Source: Rhodocyclales bacterium (GTDB taxonomy: Bacteria; Pseudomonadota; Gammaproteobacteria; Burkholderiales; Rhodocyclaceae). From it: DNA of 64,000 nt. A program made the translations under genes and the position numbers. This document shows positions 16,607 to 23,494 of the stretch, piece by piece. Position 1 is the first letter of the stretch. Each line of letters opens with the position of its first letter. Location of the stretch: the NCBI GenBank assembly GCA_016235165.1, contig JACRLX010000050.1:79665-143664 (forward strand), in the 5' to 3' direction. The notes under the pieces were generated by a model. The model searched no databases, was not told the DNA's origin, and worked only from the letters and a program-made list of their open reading frames with translations.

Positions 16607-18937
16607 TCATTTCTCCTCGATCAAAAAGCGCCGGCCGAGCATGACCAGCGCGGGCAGCAACCACAGGGTGAGCAGGGCCGAAATCAGCATCATCGAGACG
16701 ATGAAGGCGCCCACGGCCATATAGGGTGTCAGCGGCGCGGCCATCATCACGGAGAAGGCGGCGGCAAACAGCAGGGCGTTGCGCATGATGCCCTTGCCCG
16801 GCCGCGCCGCCGTCCAGGCCAGGCTTTCCGCCACGGTCTCCATGTTGGAAGCGAGCCGGCCATTCGCCGTCCCGTCAGCGCCGACTTCCGCGCGGCGCTG
16901 GCGGAAACGACTGACGAAGTGGATCGCGAAATCCACCGCCATGCCCAGCGACAGCGTGCTCATCACCGACAGCGGCATGTCGAAGTCCTTGCCGACGAAG
17001 CCGACCACGCCGTAGATCATCAGGATGGTCAGCAGCAGCGGGACGTAGGCGATCAGGGCCCACTTCAGCGAGCGGAAGTCGATGGCGAGAATCACCAGCA
17101 CCACCACCAGCGCCAGGCTGAAGCCGAGCACCAGATCGCCCAGCACTTCATCGTTCCACACCAGGTTGAACCAGGCGATGCCGGCTGGCTCGGCCTTCAC
17201 CGGCAGCGGATGGGCCTTCTGATAGCCGTCCTTCGCGGCGATCACCTGTCGCATGGCGTCGGCATCCCAGGTCTTCATTTGCACCCAGAGGTTGGCCTGG
17301 CGGAAGGCAGGATCGACGACGTTGTTGAGGTCGGCCGGCTTGGCCGACATGCTGAACAGGAACAGGTACTGGCCGATGCCGTCCTGCGTGTCGGGCACCA
17401 CGTCGAACTTCGGATCGTCGTCGTGCAGCACGCGGTTGATGCGCTTGACGTAGTCGGCCACGGAGAAGGTCTTGCCGACCACGGGAAGCTTTTCCAGTTC
17501 GCGCTGCAAACCTTCCAGCCAGCGCATGGTCTCCGGGCGCTTGATGAAATCGTCCGCCTTGCCATCGATAACCAGGTAGCCGAGCGAGGTGCCGCCCAGC
17601 GCTTGATTGATGGCGTCGTCGGCGACGCGGATTTCGCTGCCGGGCTTGAACCAGGCGACGAGGTTGTTGTTGACGTGGATCTTCGAGGTGCCCCAGACCG
17701 AGACCAGGATCGCCGCGACCGCGATCGCCACCACGAGTCCGGGATGCCGCGCGCCATGCGCGCCGATGCCGCCGAGCAGGCGGGCCACCGGGTCGGCGGC
17801 GACATCCTCGCCGCCGGCGGTCTTGCGCAGCTTGTCCTCATTGACGAAGGTCAGCACCGCCGGGATGAAGCTGAAGGAGAGCAAGCGCAGCACCACGGTG
17901 CCAAAGGCGATCAGGCCGCCGAACACCTGCACCGGGACGATGTTCATGAACAGCAGCACGGCGAAGCCGGCCGCCGTCGCCAGCGCCGTGAAGCGCACCG
18001 GTCGACTTACGGCGGCCATCGTCTGACGGATCGCCGCCAGCTTGTCGCCGCCTTCGCGGTAACGAAAATAGAACTCGTTGAAGATGTGGATGCTGTCGGT
18101 GGCGATGGCCATCAGGAACACCGGCGCCATCGAGCTCATGATATGCACCGGGAAGCCGGCGCCGATCAGGAGGCCGATGCTCCAGATGATGGCCACCATC
18201 GAGACACCCATCATCGCCGCGGAAAGCGCCAGGTTGCGGAACATCAATTGGATCGCCGCGAACATGATCATGCCGGCGATGGGCGAGAACAACGCCATCA
18301 GCTTGAACATCTCGGCGCCAAAGGTGTCGCGCGCCACCGGGTCGCCGGCGACGTAGTAGCGCTCCGGCCCCTTCTCTTTCGCTACGATGGCGCGGATCCT
18401 GTCGGCGATCTCGGCGCCGTTGGCACCCCGCTCCAGCGGTACATAGATCGCCGTGGTCTTGCCGTCCTTCGAGATCACGCGGTCGACGAACAGTGAATTG
18501 CCGAAGAGTGCCTTGCGCAGGGCTTCGACTTCGTCCTGGGTCTTCGGCGCCGCGGCCATCAGCGGCCCGACCTTGAGCGTGCCATCCTCGGCCGTGACGT
18601 TGGTGATCGTGGTGAAGCCGTTCACGTCGCGGCTGGCCACCCCCTCCAGGCCGAGCACTGCGTCGGTGATGCGGGCGATGCGTCCCAGGGTGTCGACGTT
18701 GAGTACCCCGGACGGGTTCTCGACGCCGACCACGATGGTGTCCTCATAGAGCGCAAAGGTCTTGTCCACCTTGTCGTTCCAGACCCGCACGTCGGAGGTC
18801 TCCGGCAGCATGTGCTTCGGATTGGTATCGGTGCGTATCTTTGGGAACTGGGTCAGGAACAGCAGCGTCAGCAGCGCCGCCGCCGCCAGCACCCATTTCG
18901 GCCGGGCAATCGAAAACTCGACCAGCGAAAACTTCAT
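16607..18937 (-). CDS. MMPL/RND-superfamily transporter
   Basis: A 776-aa inner-membrane transporter with two six-helix halves, each preceded by a large periplasmic loop, as in MMPL and HpnN-type RND proteins. The helices starting FSPIAGMIMFAAIQLMFRN and VLGFSLALVVVLVILAIDF mark the two halves. Such proteins extrude lipids or hydrophobic compounds, not small ions. Two adjoining ATGs exist; the second is used because GGAG lies six bases upstream. A copy of the 24-base repeat is read as AEVGADGTANG near residue 685 in the cytoplasmic loop between late helices. It is coupled to the LolA-like gene. Confidence 0.85.
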   Translation of the reverse strand: MKFSLVEFSIARPKWVLAAAALLTLLFLTQFPKIRTDTNPKHMLPETSDVRVWNDKVDKTFALYEDTIVVGVENPSGVLNVDTLGRIARITDAVLGLEGVASRDVNGFTTITNVTAEDGTLKVGPLMAAAPKTQDEVEALRKALFGNSLFVDRVISKDGKTTAIYVPLERGANGAEIADRIRAIVAKEKGPERYYVAGDPVARDTFGAEMFKLMALFSPIAGMIMFAAIQLMFRNLALSAAMMGVSMVAIIWSIGLLIGAGFPVHIMSSMAPVFLMAIATDSIHIFNEFYFRYREGGDKLAAIRQTMAAVSRPVRFTALATAAGFAVLLFMNIVPVQVFGGLIAFGTVVLRLLSFSFIPAVLTFVNEDKLRKTAGGEDVAADPVARLLGGIGAHGARHPGLVVAIAVAAILVSVWGTSKIHVNNNLVAWFKPGSEIRVADDAINQALGGTSLGYLVIDGKADDFIKRPETMRWLEGLQRELEKLPVVGKTFSVADYVKRINRVLHDDDPKFDVVPDTQDGIGQYLFLFSMSAKPADLNNVVDPAFRQANLWVQMKTWDADAMRQVIAAKDGYQKAHPLPVKAEPAGIAWFNLVWNDEVLGDLVLGFSLALVVVLVILAIDFRSLKWALIAYVPLLLTILMIYGVVGFVGKDFDMPLSVMSTLSLGMAVDFAIHFVSRFRQRRAEVGADGTANGRLASNMETVAESLAWTAARPGKGIMRNALLFAAAFSVMMAAPLTPYMAVGAFIVSMMLISALLTLWLLPALVMLGRRFLIEEK
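16865..16888 (-). repeat. 24-base interspersed repeat, copy 4 (inside MMPL gene)
   Basis: Core AGTCGGCGCTGACGG then GACGGCG, read in frame as EVGADGTA at about residues 685-692 of the transporter, in a cytoplasmic loop. Confidence 0.85.
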
Positions 18938-18989
18938 CATGTTCTCCTCGTCTTGCGCTATCGGGAGTAGGGGCCGCCCTGCCGCCTGC

Positions 18990-19340
18990 TCAGAAGACCA
19001 GCACCTTGTCGGCCCACTCGGTCCATTCGGTGAGCTGGTCCATGGTGCCGCGCACGGCGCCCTCGATCAGCCGTTCCGCCGCCATGCCGCGGGCATCCAT
19101 GCAGGTGCCGCAGACGGCGATCTCGCCGTGGCGCCGGATTACCCCGCCCAGCATGTCGCCGAGGTTGTAGTAGCCCTGCGGCACTTTCTGGCCGGCGGCG
19201 GCGCAGGCGGCGGCGTCGCCCATCAGGAAGACGCGGACTTCCTCCTGGGCGTTGAGCAGCGAACGGGCGAGGCGCACGGCGTTGTAGCTGCGCTCGGTGC
19301 CATAGGGCGGGTCGTTGAGGATGAACAGATGCTTGGCCAT
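18990..19340 (-). CDS. DsrE-family sulfur-carrier protein
   Basis: A 116-aa DsrE/DsrF-like protein. The block CGTCMDARG near residue 78 supplies two closely spaced cysteines at the position where family members carry persulfide. The N-terminus MAKHLFILNDPPYGTERSYNAVRLA is typical. It is soluble and cytoplasmic. AGGAGG lies eight bases upstream of the start. It is the first gene of the 11-gene minus-strand operon and faces the ArsR-rhodanese regulator across a 160-base gap that holds a perfect palindrome. Confidence 0.88.
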   Translation of the reverse strand: MAKHLFILNDPPYGTERSYNAVRLARSLLNAQEEVRVFLMGDAAACAAAGQKVPQGYYNLGDMLGGVIRRHGEIAVCGTCMDARGMAAERLIEGAVRGTMDQLTEWTEWADKVLVF

Positions 19341-19372
19341 TTCACTTGCCTCCTGTCTATATCGGACAATAA

Positions 19373-19388
19373 TCTAACGATTGTTAGA
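19373..19388. promoter_or_regulatory. Palindromic operator of the ArsR-rhodanese regulator
   Basis: The sequence TCTAAC-GATT-GTTAGA is a perfect inverted repeat with six-base arms. It lies in the divergent gap between the dsrE operon and the arsR-rhodanese gene, just upstream of a plausible minus-strand -10 box (TATAGA, 19356-19361). Its symmetry and size fit a dimeric ArsR-family repressor. Binding is inferred. Confidence 0.65.
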
Positions 19389-19500
19389 CAATGTAGTACC
19401 GAGGTCAGGCGCTTGTCAAGCGGAAGTTTTCGCCGCCACGGCCGGCGAACGGCAAGCGCTTCATTTGACAGATGATCCGGCCATCATTAGATTTAGCTTC

Positions 19501-20154
19501 ATGAACGATCAGCGACGCATCAAGGACATGCTCTATGAGCAGGTCGCCCGGATCGGCAAGGCCGCCTGCAGCCCGAAGCGGCTGGAGCTGATCGAGCTGC
19601 TGTGCCAGGGCGAGAAGACGGTGGATACCCTGGCGCGCGATGCCGGTATCAGCATGAAGCTTGCCAGCGCCCATCTGCGCGAGCTGCGCACGGCGCGTTT
19701 GGTGGAAACCGAGAAACAGGGCAAGCATGTGATCTACCGCATCGCCAATCGCGCCGTGGCGGATTTCTGGGTGGCGATCCGCTGCCTGGCCGAGGATCGC
19801 CTGGTCGAATTGCGCCTGGTCATCGAGCAGATGGCCAGCCATCCGAAAGAGCTGGCGCCACAGGACAGGGAGAGCCTGGTCAAGATGGCGCGCAAGGGCG
19901 AGGTCGTAGTGCTTGATGTCCGACCTTCCGAGGAGTTTCTCGCCGCCCACCTTCCCTTCGCCAGGTCGATTCCGCTGGAGGAACTGAAGTTGCGCCTGGC
20001 CGAACTGCCCAAAGGCAAGACCGTGGTCGCCTATTGTCGCGGCCCCTATTGCCTGATGGCGCGGGATGCCGTGGCGCTGCTGCGCAAGAAGGGCTATGAA
20101 GCCGTACGTCTGCCGGAAGGTGTGGCGGAATGGGGTATCGTCCAAGTCCGGTAA
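19501..20154 (+). CDS. ArsR-family regulator fused to a rhodanese domain
   Basis: A 217-aa two-domain protein. Residues 10-100 form an ArsR winged helix (GEKTVDTLARDAGISMKLASAHLRELR, then GKHVIYRI). Residues 125-217 form a rhodanese with active-site cysteine in VVAYCRGPYCLMA. Cysteines at positions 23 and 35 of the winged-helix part could act as a second redox switch. The fusion suggests direct sensing of sulfane sulfur by persulfidation, as known for ArsR-type persulfide sensors. The ATG at 19501 is used; the track's earlier start runs through the promoter region. It probably represses the divergent sulfur operon and itself. Confidence 0.88.
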   Translation: MNDQRRIKDMLYEQVARIGKAACSPKRLELIELLCQGEKTVDTLARDAGISMKLASAHLRELRTARLVETEKQGKHVIYRIANRAVADFWVAIRCLAEDRLVELRLVIEQMASHPKELAPQDRESLVKMARKGEVVVLDVRPSEEFLAAHLPFARSIPLEELKLRLAELPKGKTVVAYCRGPYCLMARDAVALLRKKGYEAVRLPEGVAEWGIVQVR

Positions 20155-20272
20155 GGCTTGGGCGTGACGTTTCGACGCGGGAAAACCGCTACCACTTCGC
20201 CGGATTGGGCAGCGCTTTCGGCAACCGGAGCTGTCGGCGGCTGAAGCTCCGGCCGCCGCCCGCGCCGGCCGC

Positions 20273-21451
20273 TCAGCGGTAGCGCTTCAGGTACAGCGCC
20301 TCGAAGGCATCCTTGGCCGTGTGCATCAGCCTCATGCGCGGCAGCGCCCAGGCGGAGGATTCCGTGCGCCGTACCAGCATGCCGGCATCGAGGCTGTCGA
20401 CGATGCACATCAGCTCGACCTTGAATTTCCTGTCGGCGGGGCGGCCGTCGAGTTCCGCAGCCAGATTTTCGGCGGCGGTGGCGGCCTGCAGGTCGGCCAT
20501 GTGCGCCTGCTTCGGCATCCAGTCCGGGCCGGGGAAGCTGCCGGCATCGCCGGCCACATAGACATGCTCGACGCCGGCCACGCGGCAATGCGCGTCGGCG
20601 GCGATCAGGCCGCCGGGCGAGCGCGGCAGGGACGTGTTGTCGAACCAGGCGTTGCCGGTCAGGCCGGGCATGAAGACGATGATGTCGGCGGGAATTTCGC
20701 CGCCGTCGGTCTTGACCTTGTCCGCCTCGAAGCCGGCGATCTTGTGGCCCAGGTGGGTCTCGATGCCGCGCCGTTTCATCTCCGCCATCAGGCGTTCGAC
20801 GGCCTTTTCACCGAGGCGGTTGCCGGGTTTGGGCATGGGGTTGAAGAACACCAGCCTGATCCGGTCGCGGCGCCCCTCGCGGCGCAACTGTGTGTCGAGG
20901 CCGAAGGCGAATTCGAACACCGGTCCGCCGCGCATGGCCACCGGCTCGTTGGGGTTGCCGGCGAAGCCGAGCGCGATGGTGCCGGATTGCAGGGCGGCCA
21001 CCTTCTCGCGCAGGCGTTCCACCGGGGCGATGCCCTCGCAGGGCAGGATGGCGTGTTCGATGCCCGGCAGCTTCTTGATGAAGCGTCCGCCGCAGGCGAT
21101 CACCAGGCCATCGTTGGCGATGGTGCCGGCGCTGCTCTCCACTTGCCGGCCGTCCGCGCTGAGCCCGGTGGCCTCGCCGGCGACGAAGTCGATGCGCTGT
21201 TCGCGGAAGAACTTTTCCAGCGGCACCACCAGGTCGTCGGGCTTGCGTTTCCCGGAAGGCAGCCAGATCAGGCTAGGCAGGTAAGTCAGTGCGGGCTGCG
21301 GCGCGAGCAGCGTGATCTTCGCCACGGTATCGTGTTTGCGCAGGCAGCGTGCGGCGGTCAGGGCGGCGAAGCCGCCGCCGATGACGGTGATTCTTGGCCA
21401 TGGAATCTTCGGGGCTTGGCGATGCAAATTTGGGGCGCCATAGTCGCCCAT
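20273..21451 (-). CDS. FAD-dependent sulfide:quinone reductase-like oxidoreductase, copy B (start uncertain)
   Basis: A close paralogue of the 8014-9144 protein: long identical runs such as GGRFIKKLPGIEHAILPCEG and MLVRRTESSAWALPRM are shared. The FAD motif reads VIGGGFAALTAARCL. The N-terminus is odd: copy A starts MSKNISIIG, and here a matching ATGGCCAAG exists but is followed by one extra base, which puts it out of frame with the rest. The in-frame ORF must therefore begin upstream (ATG at 21451, weak ribosome site), giving an unrelated leader MGDYGAPNLHRQAPKIPWP. This is either a start-proximal frameshift or a sequence error. It stands alone, outside the sulfur operon. Confidence 0.7.
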   Translation of the reverse strand: MGDYGAPNLHRQAPKIPWPRITVIGGGFAALTAARCLRKHDTVAKITLLAPQPALTYLPSLIWLPSGKRKPDDLVVPLEKFFREQRIDFVAGEATGLSADGRQVESSAGTIANDGLVIACGGRFIKKLPGIEHAILPCEGIAPVERLREKVAALQSGTIALGFAGNPNEPVAMRGGPVFEFAFGLDTQLRREGRRDRIRLVFFNPMPKPGNRLGEKAVERLMAEMKRRGIETHLGHKIAGFEADKVKTDGGEIPADIIVFMPGLTGNAWFDNTSLPRSPGGLIAADAHCRVAGVEHVYVAGDAGSFPGPDWMPKQAHMADLQAATAAENLAAELDGRPADRKFKVELMCIVDSLDAGMLVRRTESSAWALPRMRLMHTAKDAFEALYLKRYR

Positions 21452-21501
21452 CGCTTGGCCAAGGGCTAGCGCCGGACAGGAATATCCCGTCGTGCTCGCG
21501 C

Positions 21502-21957
21502 TCAGCCGCCCTTCAACACCTTGCCGGCACCGTCGCGCACCGTGACATTCACCGGAAAACCGCCGCGCACGCTTTGTGTGACCACGCAGAAATCCTCGAA
21601 CTGGTCGAGCACGCGATCGAGGTGTTCGAGGCTACCGGCCTCCGCCTCGAACTGGATCACCACATCGACGTGGCCGACGCGCAGGCGCTTTTCCTCGTTG
21701 CGTTCCAGGTGCGCGGTAACGGTGCTGACGATCTGCCCCGGATGGTTCTTGAACTTGCGCAGCGCGAACAGCAGGCTGGCCGAAAGGCAGTTGGCGACGC
21801 CGGCGGCGAGCAGGCGCGAGGGATTGGGGCCGGCATCGTGGCCCAGCGGTGGTGGCTCGTCGGCCAGCAGGGGCGGGATGTCCTGGTCGAAACGGATCAG
21901 GAAGGCGAAGTCCTCCTGCTGTTCGAGGGTGAAACTGAATTGTTGCGTGTCGCTCGG
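21502..21957 (-). pseudogene. OsmC-family protein gene that has lost its start codon
   Basis: Absent from the ORF track because no ATG, GTG or TTG begins the frame. Translation from CCG at 21957 gives 151 uninterrupted codons closely matching the intact OsmC protein at 56094-56549 (PSDTQQFSFTLEQQEDFAFL against MSDTQQFSFTLEQQEDFAFL, ending GKVLKGG). The ribosome-site region is also kept (CAGGGG here, CAGGAG in the intact copy), but the ATG is replaced by CCG. The in-frame stop upstream leaves only an ATC next to the CCG as a very unlikely start. OsmC proteins are thiol peroxidases; here the gene is probably silent although otherwise undamaged. Confidence 0.8.
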
Positions 21958-21972
21958 GATGTGCCCCTGATG

Positions 21973-21996
21973 AAAGTCGGCGCTGGCACTACGGCG
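21973..21996 (+). repeat. 24-base interspersed repeat, copy 5
   Basis: AAAGTCGGCGCTGGC followed by ACT and ACGGCG, a full match to the consensus. It lies between the defective OsmC gene and the HEPN gene, at the same distance from the OsmC frame as copy 12 at the intact paralogue. Confidence 0.85.
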
Positions 21997-22000
21997 GTCA

Positions 22001-22387
22001 TCAGTTCGAAATCGTTGCCGTCGCCCAGTTCATGACAGCGGCTACCGTGGCGGCGAGCGCTGCGCGCGAAATGTCGGGGATCAGTTCGTCGTTATAGCGG
22101 TATTCCACGGCAAACGGATTGAGGCCGCGAAGCTGGTCCAGCGACAGTGGCAGCGCGATGCCTTTGTCGCAAATCACCTGGCCCAGCGCGGCAAGATCGT
22201 GTGTGCGCGGCACGTCCAGACCGAAGTGCACCGCAATCGCCTTGAGTGCCTTTTCCACGGCCTGCTGCGCGTGGAATCCCAACGCCGCCAGGCTTGCCTG
22301 GCTCAAGGGCAGCAGCAGGTCGAAGGTTTCCTGATCACGCCGCGCTAGCCGCAGCAGGCGCAAGGCTTCTTCACGCTGCGGCGTCAT
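22001..22387 (-). CDS. HEPN-domain protein (second toxin-antitoxin pair)
   Basis: A 128-aa helical HEPN protein. The N-terminal region RREQETFDLL-like segment (LARRDQETFDLLLPL), HAQQAVEKALKAIAVHFG and the late FAVEYRYND motif are typical of the PF05168-type HEPN proteins encoded beside nucleotidyltransferases. It overlaps the MNT gene by 17 bases. In such pairs one partner is a nucleotidyltransferase that modifies or neutralises the HEPN protein. This pair belongs to a different subgroup from the pair at 5795-6839, where the MNT protein carries its own DNA-binding domain. Confidence 0.85.
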   Translation of the reverse strand: MTPQREEALRLLRLARRDQETFDLLLPLSQASLAALGFHAQQAVEKALKAIAVHFGLDVPRTHDLAALGQVICDKGIALPLSLDQLRGLNPFAVEYRYNDELIPDISRAALAATVAAVMNWATATISN

Positions 22388-22694
22388 AGAGCAGCCTGCC
22401 TTCCCGCTTGGCCCAGTACGGCACCGTGCCCGTCACCTGGCTGCGTCGCTCGAATTCCTCTTGCGAGAACACCAGCACGTCCACGCCGACCCCGATAGAT
22501 CCAACGGCACGATGGAGCTTCATGTACTCGGCGGCCTTGTCGCGAACTTCGCGTTCGACCACCAGCAGGTCGAGGTCCGACCCTTCGTCGGCATTGCCGC
22601 GCGCGTAGGAGCCGAACAGGAAAATCCGCAGCGGACTTTCAGCGGCGGCGGCGGCGCGGCGGGCGGCTTCGACGATGGCTTGCTCGGTAAGCAT
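22371..22694 (-). CDS. Minimal nucleotidyltransferase (MNT) partner of HEPN protein
   Basis: A 107-aa nucleotidyltransferase of the MNT type. The catalytic signature FLFGSYARGNADEGSDLDLLV is complete: GS, a glycine and two acidic residues for metal binding. A third acidic residue lies in VDVLVF. It is the upstream gene of the MNT-HEPN pair and overlaps the HEPN gene. No DNA-binding domain is fused, and no clear operator was found upstream. Confidence 0.87.
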   Translation of the reverse strand: MLTEQAIVEAARRAAAAAESPLRIFLFGSYARGNADEGSDLDLLVVEREVRDKAAEYMKLHRAVGSIGVGVDVLVFSQEEFERRSQVTGTVPYWAKREGRLLYDAAA

Positions 22695-22763
22695 GTTCGA
22701 TCAACCGGTCAGGGACGCCGCGATGCTATCACGCTGTCCCTGCGCTGCGCTCCAGGTTCGATG

Positions 22764-23480
22764 TCAGAAGGCGAAAATAGCCTTGTTCTCGGCATCGCAG
22801 TCTTTGCCACGATCAATATAGAGTTCCACTGCGGACTCACGCTCCCAGACAACGTAGTTGTAGGTGACTCCTCCTCGTCCCGCTCCGGTTCCGATCCAAT
22901 GATATTTTCCAGGGCTGATCGTCGCGTGCAGTTTGGTTTTCGACTTGGCTTCGGCGAGGAGCCGTGTCCAGAAAGCACGCCTGACGTCGTAGCGCTCTGC
23001 AAATTCGTGCTTCGCCTTACCGACGGCCTTGGTGGATTCGCTTGGACCCACGATCAAGGTCAGCAATGGGGCAGCCGAAGATTCCCCGATCTTTATTGCT
23101 TCAAGCTTAACGAGATAGAAGTCCGCAGTGGATGCTTCATTCAGTCAGGTGATTGCTGATACGTGCTCCGGCCGGGGATCGGAAACAATCCAGACCGCCG
23201 CCTTTGCCTCCATCGCCACCAGATAGGTAATGAGCTTGCCGAGATGATCGTGGTTTGACTTCTCCAGTTGGTTCTCGACGATGACCTTTGCCCCCGACTC
23301 GTCCTCGGCAACGATGTCGACACTGAAGTCCCCGGCATTTTGTTCGCGCTCGGCATTTGACAAAGAGATGTCGAGGCAGTCATTGAGAACGTCAATGTTG
23401 TCTTCAAGCCAGCGCGTGAAATCGTGGGCTTCGTGCTTGAATGCTTCGCGCAGCGGGATGCGCGTGATTTTCTGAATCAT
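22764..23480 (-). pseudogene. DUF4268-domain gene interrupted by a nonsense codon
   Basis: Two track ORFs (23145-23480 and 22764-23066) lie in the same frame and form one DUF4268-type protein. The N-terminal part ends SDPRPEHVSAIT, where the family continues with tryptophan; here the codon is TGA (complement of 23145-23147). After it the frame resumes LNEASTADFYLVKLEAIKIG and runs to the end without another break. A single TGG-to-TGA change explains the damage. DUF4268 proteins have a nuclease-like N-terminal domain and are found near restriction genes; function is not known. It lies 14 bases after the broken methyltransferase gene. Confidence 0.8.
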
Positions 23481-23494
23481 GGGCTAGTCCTTGG

